A stretch of 64,000 nt of DNA from Xanthomonas sp. DAR 34887 (GCF_041245805.1 NZ_CP162490.1:4999001-5063000), one strand, 5' to 3'; positions 35,981-44,986 are shown, counted from the stretch's first letter. Numbers and translations: made by a program. Notes: a model not told the origin generated them from the letters alone.

Positions 35981-37602
35981 ACGAACGGCATGCGGATGTG
36001 GTCATCGTCGGTGGCGGCCTGGCCGGGCTGACCCTGGCGCTGCAGTTGCGCCAGCGCGATCCGCAGCTGCGCATCGGCGTGCTGGAACGGCGCGCGCACC
36101 CGGTGCGCGAGGCCGCGTTCAAGGTCGGCGAATCCTCGGTGGAGATTGGCGCGCACTATTTCTCCAGCGTGCTCGGCCTGCGCGAACACCTGGAAACCGA
36201 GCAGATCCGCAAGTTCGGCTTCCGCTTCTTCTTCTCCGACCGGCGCGAGGACATCGACCGCTGCACCGAACTGGGCGTGAGCCGGCTGCTGCCGACGCCG
36301 TCGTGGCAGATCGACCGCGGCCGCTTCGAGAATTTCCTCGGCGAACGCACACGCGCGCTGGATATCGACTTCATCGACGGCTGCACGGTGCGCGGCATCG
36401 ACCTGGCCGACGACGACGCCGACCACCAGGTGCGCTACGAGCGCGACGGCGAAGCGGCGACGCTGCGCGCGCGCTGGGTGGTGGACGCCAGCGGCCGCGC
36501 CGGCCTGCTCAAGCGCAAGCTGGGCCTGGCCCAGGACAACGCGCACAACGCCAACGCGGTGTGGTGGCGGGTGGACGGGCTGGTGGATCCCAATGCCTGG
36601 TCGCAGGACAGCGACTGGCTGCAGCGCTGCACCCCGCCGGACCGCTGGCGTTCGACCAACCACATGTGCGGCCCGGGCTACTGGTTCTGGCTGATTCCGC
36701 TGTCCTCCGGCGCGCATTCGCTGGGCATCGTCTGCGATGCGGCGATGCATCCGCTGGAGACGATGAACACGCACGAAAAAGCGATGGCCTGGCTGCACAC
36801 GCACCAGCCGCAGGTCGCGCGCACGCTCGAACACAGCCAGCACACGCTGCAGGACTTCCTGTTCCTGCGCAAGTTCTCCTATGGCTGCAAGCAGGTGTTC
36901 TCGGCGCAGCGCTGGGCGCTGACCGGCGAAGCCGGCGTGTTCCTGGATCCGTTCTATTCGCCGGGCAGCGACTTCATCGCCATCTCCAACACCTACATCT
37001 GCGAACTGATCGGACTCGATCGCGCCGGCCGCAACATCGCGCCCTACGCCGAGTTGTACCAGCAGCTGTACTTCTCGTTCTACGAGAACACCCTGACCCT
37101 GTACCAGGACCAGTACCCGCTGTTCGGCGACGCGCAGGTGATGCCGGTCAAGGTGATCTGGGACTACACCTACTACTGGGCGCTGCTGGCGCCGCTGTAC
37201 TTCTCCGAGCGCATCGCCGATCTGCCGATGCTGGGCCGGCTGCGGCCGGACTTCGGCCGCGCGCGCGCGCTCAACCTGGGCATGCAGGCGCTGCTGCGCG
37301 ACTGGGGCCGGCACAACGAGGCGCAAGGCCGGCCGGAAGCCGATGGCCGACTGCTCGACCAATACCTGATCGGCTGGTTCCACCAGCTCAACGCGGCACT
37401 GCGCGAGGTGCTGGACGACGCCGCCTTCCTGGCGCGCCTGCGCGGCAACGTCGCGCGGATGAGCTGGCTGGCGCGCGAAGTGCTGAGCCAGGCGCGCGCG
37501 CAGCATCCGCAGATCGACGACCACGGCCTGGACGCGCTGCTGGCCGACATGCTGGAAGGCGAGAGCTCGCTGGCCGATACCTGGTACGCGCGCGCCGCGT
37601 GA
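35977..37602 (+). CDS. FAD-dependent halogenase-like oxidoreductase
   Basis: This 541-residue flavoprotein has the Rossmann motif VVIVGGGLAGLTLALQL, the KVGESSVE segment and, near residue 227, WFWLIP, which fits the WxWxIP signature of flavin-dependent halogenases. A second FAD motif is ALTGEAGVFLDPFYSPG. Xanthomonadins are brominated, so this and the second halogenase-like gene at 47192-48559 are candidates for that step. It is last in the four-gene overlapping operon (ATGA junction) and converges on the next membrane-protein gene. A non-halogenating monooxygenase role cannot be excluded. Confidence 0.85.
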   Translation: MNERHADVVIVGGGLAGLTLALQLRQRDPQLRIGVLERRAHPVREAAFKVGESSVEIGAHYFSSVLGLREHLETEQIRKFGFRFFFSDRREDIDRCTELGVSRLLPTPSWQIDRGRFENFLGERTRALDIDFIDGCTVRGIDLADDDADHQVRYERDGEAATLRARWVVDASGRAGLLKRKLGLAQDNAHNANAVWWRVDGLVDPNAWSQDSDWLQRCTPPDRWRSTNHMCGPGYWFWLIPLSSGAHSLGIVCDAAMHPLETMNTHEKAMAWLHTHQPQVARTLEHSQHTLQDFLFLRKFSYGCKQVFSAQRWALTGEAGVFLDPFYSPGSDFIAISNTYICELIGLDRAGRNIAPYAELYQQLYFSFYENTLTLYQDQYPLFGDAQVMPVKVIWDYTYYWALLAPLYFSERIADLPMLGRLRPDFGRARALNLGMQALLRDWGRHNEAQGRPEADGRLLDQYLIGWFHQLNAALREVLDDAAFLARLRGNVARMSWLAREVLSQARAQHPQIDDHGLDALLADMLEGESSLADTWYARAA

Positions 37603-37643
37603 GCGCCGGCGGCGCATGCTGCGCTGCGCCGCGTCACCTGGGT

Positions 37644-38555
37644 TCACTGCAACGGTTTCGCTCCATCCTCCGCTTGCCCGTCGTCCGGCTCCGGCGGCGT
37701 TGCCTCGCTGCCGAACCGGTCGAACACGTCCGGATCGAACAGGCTGGCATTGGCGATGTCGCCGGTGGAGATCACCTTCGCCGCCGGCAGCTCGGAACCG
37801 GAGAAGATGTCCTCGGAGTAGTTCTCGGTCACCACTACCCGCAATGTCTGCGCATCGCGGTAACCGCTCCACACCGGGATCAGGCGCAGGTACGGCGAGG
37901 CGTCGGCGCGCAGCGGCGGAATCCATTCCAGCCAGCCGGCATAGACCTTGCGATCCTTCAGCGACAGCAGCACCGGCACCGGCGCGAGCAGGCCGTCGCT
38001 GGTCTCCAGCGCGTCCAGGCGGTCGGCTGGATGCGCATCCACCGTGGTCTGTTCCGCGGCCGCGCGCGGCGCCAGCAGGCGCGACAGCCAGCGGCCCAGG
38101 CGCAACGGCGGATGCCACAGCGTGCGCAGCGCCAGTTCGGCGACGAAGCCGCGGGTGCGGACCTGCTCCACGCGCAGCACACTGAGGAAGAACAACCGCT
38201 CCAGGCTGTTGTAGGTACCGGTGCCGTACAGCCACAGCGCCGCCTCGTCGCGCGGCCAGAACCAGTTGATCCACACGCGCAGCGCCAGGCACAGCAGGAA
38301 GGCGAGCAAGGCGGTGCCGATGCCCGGATACGGCGCGACCAGATGCAGCACCTGCCAGGCCTCGCGGCCCCACGCGGTGGCCATCAGCAGCACCGCCAGC
38401 ACCCGCGCCGCCGCCAGCGCGACGATGCCGACCAGCGCCGACGCCATCAGCAGCTGCTCCTTGCCCTGGCGCGAGGCCCAGTAGGAGGTGATGAAGGTGA
38501 AGTTGACGAACAGGTAACCGCCGATCAGCGGCAACAGCAATTGGTTGAAAGGCAT
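37644..38555 (-). CDS. Hypothetical membrane protein, 303 aa
   Basis: This protein has three hydrophobic segments in its first ~110 residues (FNQLLLPLIGGYLFVNFTFI, LMASALVGIVALAAARVLAVLLM, GIGTALLAFLLCLALRVWINWFW) and a long soluble C-terminal part. That part includes APVPVLLSLKDRKVYAGWLEW and YRDAQTLRVVVTENYSED and may fold as a beta domain. I do not recognise a characterised family. It lies between the end of the pigment operon and small or ketoreductase genes on its own strand, 15 bases from the next gene, and is not obviously part of pigment synthesis. Confidence 0.75.
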   Translation of the reverse strand: MPFNQLLLPLIGGYLFVNFTFITSYWASRQGKEQLLMASALVGIVALAAARVLAVLLMATAWGREAWQVLHLVAPYPGIGTALLAFLLCLALRVWINWFWPRDEAALWLYGTGTYNSLERLFFLSVLRVEQVRTRGFVAELALRTLWHPPLRLGRWLSRLLAPRAAAEQTTVDAHPADRLDALETSDGLLAPVPVLLSLKDRKVYAGWLEWIPPLRADASPYLRLIPVWSGYRDAQTLRVVVTENYSEDIFSGSELPAAKVISTGDIANASLFDPDVFDRFGSEATPPEPDDGQAEDGAKPLQ

Positions 38556-38570
38556 TCCTTGCCCCTGCGG

Positions 38571-38789
38571 CTATTTGGCGCGCTTCGCCTCGACGCGGCC
38601 GCGGACCGTGCGCGCCACCTTGCTCACCGCCTGGCGCCCGGACTCGCTGTTGAAGAACGCCTGCAGGTCCACGCGCACGCCGGAACCGGTGAACACGGCA
38701 TAGGTCCGGTCCTTGAGTTCGGAGACGGTCGCAACCGTCCCGCCCGGGATCCGGCTGGGGCGCTTCTTGGTGGCAGGCACGGCGGACAT
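38571..38789 (-). CDS. Small basic hypothetical protein, 72 aa
   Basis: This short protein begins MSAVPATKKRPSRIPGGTVATV and ends VARTVRGRVEAKRAK, so both ends are Lys/Arg-rich. The middle contains ELKDRTYAVFTGSGVRVDL. There is no signal or membrane segment. It sits 15 bases upstream of the membrane-protein gene on the same strand and probably shares its transcript. I recognise no family; a nucleic-acid-binding role is possible from charge alone. Confidence 0.65.
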   Translation of the reverse strand: MSAVPATKKRPSRIPGGTVATVSELKDRTYAVFTGSGVRVDLQAFFNSESGRQAVSKVARTVRGRVEAKRAK

Positions 38790-38842
38790 GACCCGACTAT
38801 AGGCCCGGCCCGCCGCGATTCCAAGTGCCGCGGCGCGGGGCC

Positions 38843-39580
38843 TCAGCCCATGCCGCCGTTGATGCCGATCACCTGGCCGTTGATGTAGCCGGCCGCGTCC
38901 GAGCACAGGAATCCGACCAGCGCGGCGACCTCGTCGGCCCTGCCGGGACGGCCGGCCGGCACCAGCTGCTTGATCGCCTCCGGCGCGAACGCCTCGCCGG
39001 CCATCGCGCCTTCGATCACTCCGGGCGCGACCACGTTGACGCTGATCCCGCGGCTGGCCATCTCCCGCGCCAACGACTTGCTGGCGCCGTGCAGCGCGGC
39101 CTTGGCCGCGGCGTAGTTGGTCTGCCCGCGATTACCGAGCACCGCCGCCACCGACGACACGCTGACGATGCGGCCCCAGCGCGTGCGCGCCATCGGCAGC
39201 AGCAGCGGCTGGGTCACGTTGAAGAAACCGTGCAGCGACACGTCGATGACCCGGTGCCATTGCGCCGCGTTCATCCCGGCCATCGGCGCGTCGTCGTGGA
39301 TGCCGGCGTTGTTGACCACCACTTGGATCGGCCCGGCCTCCAGCAGCGCCGCCAGCGCGGCGGCGCTGGCGTCGGCATCGGCCACGTCGAACGCCACCGC
39401 CTCGGCGCTGCCGCCGGCGGTGGCGATGTCCTGCACCACCGCCGCGGCGCGCGCCAGGTTGCCGTTGGCATGCACGATCACATGCAGCCCGTCCGCGGCC
39501 AGGCGCCGGCAGATCGCACCGCCAAGGTCGCCACTGCCGCCGGTGACCAGGGCGCGGCGTTTCGTCGAAGGATCGGTCAT
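38843..39580 (-). CDS. 3-oxoacyl-ACP reductase (FabG-like) of the pigment cluster
   Basis: This 245-residue short-chain dehydrogenase has the NADPH loop RALVTGGSGDLGGAICRRL, NNAG, the catalytic Ser (VSVSSVAA) and the YAAAK Tyr/Lys pair, and ends GYINGQVIGINGGMG, as FabG proteins do. It would reduce the 3-keto group during polyene elongation. Choosing MTDPSTKRRALVTG gives the standard family length. It follows the Imm26-like gene on the same strand with a ~140-base gap. Confidence 0.93.
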   Translation of the reverse strand: MTDPSTKRRALVTGGSGDLGGAICRRLAADGLHVIVHANGNLARAAAVVQDIATAGGSAEAVAFDVADADASAAALAALLEAGPIQVVVNNAGIHDDAPMAGMNAAQWHRVIDVSLHGFFNVTQPLLLPMARTRWGRIVSVSSVAAVLGNRGQTNYAAAKAALHGASKSLAREMASRGISVNVVAPGVIEGAMAGEAFAPEAIKQLVPAGRPGRADEVAALVGFLCSDAAGYINGQVIGINGGMG

Positions 39581-39720
39581 GCGCACATTCTCCGTGTTGC
39601 GTTGGCTGCGTGACCCTTCATCGTAGAACACGGCGATGTGCAGGGTCAGTGGCCGGCACCCGCCGGGCGCGCCTCCACGTTGCGGCGGTGCATCTTGCGC
39701 CGCCAAGATCGGGCGATCGA

Positions 39721-40290
39721 TTATTTGCTGCCGAGCAGCGTCTGCATGTTGTGCGCAGCCTTTCTTACCCGTTCGAGCGCAACCTCGCTATCCACACGCA
39801 GGTCTTCCGGCAGGGCAAAGTGCTCCATGCATGCGTTCTCGGCGATGGCGCCGCGCAAGTGCGCAATGACGCGGATCATCAGATGGTCCATCCGCCAGCA
39901 GATGGACGGTTCGATGCCGGCAAGCCGCTCCGCCGTCGCAGGATGGCTGGTCCCTCCGATCCAGAGGTCCGTCTCGAAGGCGAACTGGATCGCATCGTAA
40001 CGGGAGTCGGCTTTTGCATAGCCGGGATCGCTGAAGAGGATCTTCCAGCGCGGAATCGCCGAAAACCGCAGGCTGCAGAAGATCGGCCGGAACAGGCGGC
40101 GCGACCTGTCCACCTGGGCGATGGATGCCGGGATCTGCGTATGGAAATCGGCGAACACCTCGACCAGATGACCGAGCGCAGGCGGTATGAGCTCGATGTA
40201 GCGTGCGATCACGAAGCCGGGCGCATCGGCGGCATCGACGGCGGGGATATAGAAAAGATCGCCCGGTTTCGGTGCTCTCAGCGCCTTCAT
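39721..40290 (-). CDS. Imm26-like protein
   Basis: This 189-residue soluble protein opens with PKPGDLFYIPAVDAADAPGFVIARY and contains PRWKILFSDPGY. This resembles the immunity-26 (Imm26/HocA-like) family, whose members often protect against contact-dependent or secreted toxins. Assignment is by pattern and moderate. It interrupts the pigment genes between the ketoreductase and the hotdog dehydratase. Its sequence is visibly less GC-rich than neighbours and it has ordinary gaps rather than ATGA junctions, all suggesting insertion. No matching toxin is adjacent. Confidence 0.6.
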   Translation of the reverse strand: MKALRAPKPGDLFYIPAVDAADAPGFVIARYIELIPPALGHLVEVFADFHTQIPASIAQVDRSRRLFRPIFCSLRFSAIPRWKILFSDPGYAKADSRYDAIQFAFETDLWIGGTSHPATAERLAGIEPSICWRMDHLMIRVIAHLRGAIAENACMEHFALPEDLRVDSEVALERVRKAAHNMQTLLGSK

Positions 40291-40328
40291 CGGCGGGTTC
40301 CCGCATGCATGATCGGTACCGGGCGCCG

Positions 40329-40772
40329 CTACACCGCGCCCAGCATCACCGTGGCACGGCCTTCGGCCAGCACCTGGTCGCCATGCGCGATGCGGAAGCC
40401 GTATTGCTGGCTGTCCTCGGCCTGCAGCAGCACCTCGGCCTCGCATTCGATCGCGTCCGGCAGGTCGTCCAGGTAGGCAACATGCAGTTGCACCCCGCGC
40501 AGCGCCACCAGCATGCCCGGGCGCACCGGCTTGCCGCTGGCACGGCCGAGCAGGCCGCCGTGCACCGCCATCGCCTGCGCGCCGTATTCGCACAGGTGCA
40601 GCGCGCGCAGGCGGCCGCCGCTGCGCAGCGGGTGTTCGGTGGCGCGGTGCGCGTGGCTGCGCAGCACGATGCGCTGCGCGTTCCAGGCCACCACGTCTTC
40701 CCACAGGCACATCAGGCCCTGATGCGGCACCAGCGCCGCGATCGCGGCGCGTCCGCGTGGAAGCTCGGTCAT
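40329..40772 (-). CDS. Hotdog-fold 3-hydroxyacyl-ACP dehydratase (ApeP-like)
   Basis: This 147-residue protein has the hotdog pattern of aryl-polyene dehydratases: VPHQGLMCLWEDVVAW at the start, then HLCEYGAQAMAVHGGLLG with the long central helix. It probably dehydrates the 3-hydroxyacyl-ACP intermediate, with the second small hotdog protein at 44983-45270 as partner or alternative. It follows the MMPL exporter gene with a ten-base gap on the same strand. Confidence 0.85.
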   Translation of the reverse strand: MTELPRGRAAIAALVPHQGLMCLWEDVVAWNAQRIVLRSHAHRATEHPLRSGGRLRALHLCEYGAQAMAVHGGLLGRASGKPVRPGMLVALRGVQLHVAYLDDLPDAIECEAEVLLQAEDSQQYGFRIAHGDQVLAEGRATVMLGAV

Positions 40773-40782
40773 TCGCCGTCTC

Positions 40783-43137
40783 CTAATGCGCCGCGGACGC
40801 GGACGCGTCGCTGGCAGTCTCGCGCGAAATCAGCAAGGCCAGCACGAAGTTGAACAGCACGCCCAGCGCCACGGTGCTGCCGATCGCGCGCAACACCGGG
40901 ATGCTGGACGCGGCCAGCAGCGCGAACACCAGCAGCGTCATCAGGCTGCACACGATCAGCGCGTGCAGGGTACGCAGCTGGTCGGCGCGGTCGTCGCCGG
41001 CGTGGTCGAAGAACAGCGCGTAGTCCAGGCCCAGGCCGGCGGCCAGGATCAGCGCGATCAGGTGGAACAGGTTCAGTTCGACCCCGCAACCGCGCAGGAT
41101 CGCCAGGATCAGCAGCGTGGTCAGCGCCATCGGCAGCAGCACGCGCACGATCCGGCGCGGTGTGCGCAGCGCGATCGCCACGGTCAGGGCAAGCAGCAGC
41201 GCGGCGATGCCGAGCGCGGCGAGCACGCGCCCGCGGTAGGCGGCGACCAGCGATTCGGAGGCGTCCTTCAGGTCCATCAGCTGCGCGCCGCTGCCTTGCA
41301 CGGCATCGGCCAGCTGCGCCGGATCGCGCAGGCCGGTCAGCGATACCAGCGCGGTGGCGTGGTCGGCGCGATCCAGCAGCAGGCCATCGACCGTGGTCGC
41401 CAGCGGCGTGCCGTGCAGGTCGCGCGCGGTCAGCGGCGGCGCGCGGCGGGCCTGCTCCAGGTCGGCCAGGAACGGGGCGAAGGCATCGGCGCGGAACGGC
41501 GTGGCGTCCACCGCGGCGGCAGTCAGCGCCCGCGCCTGCGCCGCATCCGGCAAGGCCGCCTGGCGCCGCTGCTGGGTCGCCGCGCTGGGCAGGTAACGCG
41601 CGGCCATGTCGTAACCGGCCAGTTCACCGCGCGCGACCAGCGCATCCAGACGCGGCCGCAGCCGTTCCGACGCGGCCAGCGCGGCGTCGGCAGACGCGGC
41701 CGGCAGGGCCAGCACGTAGCGCACGTCCGGCGCGCCCAGTTCCTTGCGCAGATGCGCGTCGCGGGCCAGGCCGTCGGCCGGCACCGGGGTCAGCTTGGAC
41801 AGGTCGTTCTGCCAGAACGGGCCCGGCGCGAACGCGATCACCGCCGCGGCGAGCAGCGCCAGCGGCAGCAGCGACCAGCGCGGCCGCGGCAACCGCGCGA
41901 TGCCGCGCCACAGCCGCGCCAGCGCCGGCGAATCGGCATGGTCACGCGGCGAGGGATCGATCAGCGCCGGCAGCAGCAGGCGCGTGGTCAGCGCCGCCAC
42001 CAGCAGCCCGGCGATGGTGAACACCGCCAGCTGGCGCAGGCCGTCCACGCCGGAGAACAGGAAGGTGACGTAGGCGATGCAGGTGGACACCACGCCGGTG
42101 GCCAGGGTCGGCCACAGGTGGCGCGCGTTCTCGCGCGGGTCCAGGCCTGGCCGCTGATGGCTGAACAGATGGATCGGATAATCCTGGACTACGCCGATCA
42201 AGGTGAAGCCGAACGCCACGGTGATGCCGTGCACGCCGTCGAACAGCAGCGCCACCGCGCCCAGCCCGGCCAGGCCGGCGCTGGCCAGCGGCAGCACGCC
42301 GAGCACCGGGATCTTCCAGCTGCGGTAGGCGACCAGCAGCAGCACGATCAGGCCCAGCGTATCCAGCATGCCGATCCACTGCGCCTCGTTCTGGGTGCGC
42401 CCGCCGATCTCCACCGAGAACGCGCCCGGCCCGGTGAGGGTCAGCTTGCTGCCGGTGCCGGCGCTGGCCTTGGCGAAGGCGGCATGGATCGCGTCCACCG
42501 CCTGCTGTTGCCCGGTCGGATCGAACCCGGCGGCGCGGGTCTGCGCGACCAGCAGCGCGTCCTTGCCGGCGCGGTCGAACCAGACCCCGTCGCGCTGCTG
42601 CGGACCGCCGGCCGGCTGCAGGCTCTCGGCCAGGTGCAGCACTTCCATGGTCGGATCGCGCGGCAACAGCGGCTCGACCATCGCCGCGGCCGGCGAGCCC
42701 AGGTCCTGCAGCCGCGCCTGCAGCGCGTCGGCCAGCGTGGCCGCATCCAGCGGGTGGGCGTCGAAGCTGTCGCTGAGCAGGTAGCGGTAGGCCAGCAGCC
42801 GCTCCGGGATCGCATCCAGGCCGGCATCGGCGCCATTGGCGACCAGCTCGAAGGTGTCGCGTTGCGCGGCCAGCTGCGCGCGCAGCGCCTGCGATTGCCG
42901 CGCCAGGGTCGGCGCATCGGCACCGGACAGCGACATCAGCAGCAGCCGCGAACCCGGGCCTTCGCCGAGTTCGTCGAGCAGCAGTTTTTGCGCGGGGGTG
43001 CGGGCTTCCGGCATGAACTTGCGCAGATCGCCCGACACCTGCAGCACGTTGCCCAGCCAGATGCCGGCCACGGTCAACAGCACCAGCCACAGCAGCGCCA
43101 GCGAGATGCGCGCCTTCGAACTCAATTCACGTTTCAT
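40783..43137 (-). CDS. MMPL-family exporter of the pigment cluster
   Basis: This 784-residue inner-membrane RND/MMPL protein has two similar halves, each with one helix, a large periplasmic domain and about five helices. The N-terminus MKRELSSKARISLALLWLVLLTVAGIWLG holds the first helix; GVVQDYPIHLFSHQRPGLDP and GLGLDYALFFDHAGDD are characteristic. It probably moves the pigment or its carrier lipid to the periplasmic face, with the LolA-like protein. The first 43 codons are duplicated upstream (43228-43365), and the mini-ORF this creates overlaps the true start by four bases (ATGA). Confidence 0.92.
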   Translation of the reverse strand: MKRELSSKARISLALLWLVLLTVAGIWLGNVLQVSGDLRKFMPEARTPAQKLLLDELGEGPGSRLLLMSLSGADAPTLARQSQALRAQLAAQRDTFELVANGADAGLDAIPERLLAYRYLLSDSFDAHPLDAATLADALQARLQDLGSPAAAMVEPLLPRDPTMEVLHLAESLQPAGGPQQRDGVWFDRAGKDALLVAQTRAAGFDPTGQQQAVDAIHAAFAKASAGTGSKLTLTGPGAFSVEIGGRTQNEAQWIGMLDTLGLIVLLLVAYRSWKIPVLGVLPLASAGLAGLGAVALLFDGVHGITVAFGFTLIGVVQDYPIHLFSHQRPGLDPRENARHLWPTLATGVVSTCIAYVTFLFSGVDGLRQLAVFTIAGLLVAALTTRLLLPALIDPSPRDHADSPALARLWRGIARLPRPRWSLLPLALLAAAVIAFAPGPFWQNDLSKLTPVPADGLARDAHLRKELGAPDVRYVLALPAASADAALAASERLRPRLDALVARGELAGYDMAARYLPSAATQQRRQAALPDAAQARALTAAAVDATPFRADAFAPFLADLEQARRAPPLTARDLHGTPLATTVDGLLLDRADHATALVSLTGLRDPAQLADAVQGSGAQLMDLKDASESLVAAYRGRVLAALGIAALLLALTVAIALRTPRRIVRVLLPMALTTLLILAILRGCGVELNLFHLIALILAAGLGLDYALFFDHAGDDRADQLRTLHALIVCSLMTLLVFALLAASSIPVLRAIGSTVALGVLFNFVLALLISRETASDASASAAH

Positions 43138-43147
43138 CGCTGCGACC
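43010..43147 (-). repeat. Direct repeat, copy 1: start of the MMPL gene
   Basis: This 138-base segment covers the ribosome-binding region and first ~43 codons of the intact exporter gene. It is repeated at 43228-43365 with a single base difference (ACGTTG here, ACATTG there), at an offset of 218 bases. Confidence 0.95.
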
Positions 43148-43355
43148 ACACAAGAGCCCACGCGTCTGGATCCGGGGCCGCGCGCGCGGCATCGGGCGAT
43201 GCGAACCGACGCCTGCTACCGCGGGCGGGCATGAACTTGCGCAGATCGCCCGACACCTGCAGCACATTGCCCAGCCAGATGCCGGCCACGGTCAACAGCA
43301 CCAGCCACAGCAGCGCCAGCGAGATGCGCGCCTTCGAACTCAATTCACGTTTCAT
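43134..43355 (-). pseudogene. Truncated duplicate of the MMPL exporter start (73-codon ORF)
   Basis: Codons 1-43 repeat the exporter N-terminus (MKRELSSKARISLALLWLVL through GDLRKFMP). The frame then runs into unrelated sequence (ARGSRRRFASPDAARAAPDP, ending WSQR) and stops at a TGA overlapping the ATG of the intact gene. The product would be one transmembrane helix with a basic tail. It may be a mere duplication scar, or a leader whose translation feeds ribosomes into the exporter gene. Confidence 0.8.
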
Positions 43356-43365
43356 CGCTGCGACC
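43228..43365 (-). repeat. Direct repeat, copy 2: upstream duplicate of the MMPL gene start
   Basis: This is a 138-base duplicate of 43010-43147 with one mismatch. The 80-base spacer between copies shares only short blocks (such as GATGCCGCGCG on the gene strand) with the sequence flanking this copy's upstream side. Confidence 0.95.
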
Positions 43366-43440
43366 CGGCACAGGCATACAGGGCCGCGTGCGCAGCGGCG
43401 GACGGCGCGGGCCGCCACGCGTGATCGCAGACGCGCGGCA

Positions 43441-44088
43441 TCAGCGCGCGTCGCCGTGGCACAGCGCGGTCAGCGCCTCGGTTTCGGTCAGGCTGGCCGC
43501 GTCGCGCGCGGCGCCGGCCAGCAGGGTGCGCTGCACGTCGCCCTTGGCCGGGGCGGTCTCGATGCAGCGCAGCTCGGCGCCGCGGCCGTACAGGCGCAGG
43601 CTGCGCACCTGCGCGGCCAGCGCCGGGTCCTTGGGCTGCAGCTGCAGCTGCCAGCGTTCGCGGCTGCCGCTGCTGCTCAGCGTGTAGTGCTGCTGCAACT
43701 GCGCGCGATCGCCGGACAGCAGCGCGCCGAAGCCGTTCTGCAGGCCCGCCAGTTCCGGCACCCGCGCCAGCGAGAAACGCCGCGGCGCCTTGCCGGCCCG
43801 CTCCAGCGTGGCTTCGCCGCCGCGCAGGGTGGTGGTCTCGCGGTACGGCGCGGTGACCTCGCGCACCAATGTGTCGGTGTCCGGGCGCCGGTACTGGCCC
43901 TGCACCCGCAACGGCGCCTTCAGCAACGGCGAGCCGCGCAGTTCGACGAAGTCGGTGCTGACCGGGACCGGCCGCGCCAGCTTCTGCAGGATCCAGCCGG
44001 GGTCGAGCGGCTCAGGCGACGCGGCGCACAGCGGTGCGGCGCTGCACAGCAGTATCAGCATCCACGGCAAGGTGCGGCGCATCGGCAT
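43441..44088 (-). CDS. LolA-like outer-membrane carrier protein
   Basis: This 215-residue exported protein has a signal peptide (RRTLPWMLILLCSAAPLCAA) and a LolA-like beta fold (LRVQGQYRRPDTDTLVREVTAPYRETTTL, ERWQLQLQPKDPAL). LolA-type proteins ferry lipids or lipoproteins across the periplasm, and aryl-polyene clusters commonly hold one next to an MMPL exporter, as here. The start overlaps the end of the acyltransferase gene by 77 bases. GGAA lies about nine bases before the ATG at 44088; ATG 44082 is an alternative. Confidence 0.8.
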   Translation of the reverse strand: MPMRRTLPWMLILLCSAAPLCAASPEPLDPGWILQKLARPVPVSTDFVELRGSPLLKAPLRVQGQYRRPDTDTLVREVTAPYRETTTLRGGEATLERAGKAPRRFSLARVPELAGLQNGFGALLSGDRAQLQQHYTLSSSGSRERWQLQLQPKDPALAAQVRSLRLYGRGAELRCIETAPAKGDVQRTLLAGAARDAASLTETEALTALCHGDAR

Positions 44089-44986
44089 GGCGGTTGTTCC
44101 AGAAATCGTAGAAGTTGAACCAGTTGTACGGCGCGGAGCGCGTGTAATGTTCAAGCCTGGCGGCGTAATCGCGGATGAGCGCCGCCAACGCCGGCGCGCG
44201 CTGCCGGCGCGGCAGGTCCAGGCCTTCGCTGAAGGTCTCGAACACCAGCTGGTAGCGGTTGCCGCCACGGTACAGGCCGAACGCCAGCACCACCGGCACC
44301 TTCAGCGCCGCGGCGATCAGCCACGGCGAGGTCGGGAACATCGCGCCCTGGCCGATGAACGCGGCCGGCAGCGCCGGGTCTTCCGGGCGCGGCCGATCGA
44401 CCAGCAGCGCGACCAGCGCGCCTTCGTCGGTGGCGTGCTTGATCGCCATGACGATCGAGGTGCTGTCCATGCCGGCATCGATGATGTTGGCCGCCAGCTG
44501 CGGGTTCAGCGCGCCCAGCAGTTCGGTCATCGCCGGGTTGTGGGCCTTGTCCAGCACCACCTTGACCTGCACGTCGGGGCGCTCGGTGGCCAGCACCCGC
44601 AGGGCGTCGAAGCTGCCCAGGTGCGAGCCGAAGATCAGCACGCCGCGGCCGCGGTCCATCTGCGCATGCAGTTGCTCCAGGCCGTGGATGTCGACCTTGA
44701 AGCGGTGCATCTGCCCGCACAGCATGAACACCCGATCCAGGATGGTCGAGGCGAAGGTGTGGATGTGCCGGGCCACGTCCAGCAGCGTGGCCGGGCGGCC
44801 GAACACGCGCCCCAGGTAGTCGCGCGAGTCGCGCCGCTCCGGGCCCCGCACCAGCAGGAAATACAGGGTGATCGGATACAGCAGCAGGCGCCCCAGCGCG
44901 CGGCCGCCGTAGCGGGCGATGCTGCGGATCAGCCACAGCGCGAAGCGGCCGCCGCCCTCGGGGCGGTGTTTCCAGCTGGCGCTCAT
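44012..44986 (-). CDS. LpxL/HtrB-like acyltransferase
   Basis: This 324-residue membrane-associated acyltransferase has an N-terminal hydrophobic anchor (ALGRLLLYPITLYFLLVRG) and the catalytic HX4D box in IFGSHLGSFDALRVL, with DRPRPEDPALPAAFIGQGAMFPTSP further on, as in lipid A late acyltransferases. In this setting it probably transfers the aryl-polyene acyl chain from ACP to a lipid head group. It is coupled to the upstream hotdog dehydratase by an ATGA overlap and overlaps the LolA-like gene at its 3' end. Confidence 0.88.
   Translation of the reverse strand: MSASWKHRPEGGGRFALWLIRSIARYGGRALGRLLLYPITLYFLLVRGPERRDSRDYLGRVFGRPATLLDVARHIHTFASTILDRVFMLCGQMHRFKVDIHGLEQLHAQMDRGRGVLIFGSHLGSFDALRVLATERPDVQVKVVLDKAHNPAMTELLGALNPQLAANIIDAGMDSTSIVMAIKHATDEGALVALLVDRPRPEDPALPAAFIGQGAMFPTSPWLIAAALKVPVVLAFGLYRGGNRYQLVFETFSEGLDLPRRQRAPALAALIRDYAARLEHYTRSAPYNWFNFYDFWNNRHADAPHLAVDADTAVQRRTAVRRVA

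Noticed and set aside
39636..40000. Plus-strand ORFs opposite the Imm26-like gene
   Set aside because: These are antisense shadows; the minus-strand frame has the coherent Imm26-like pattern.
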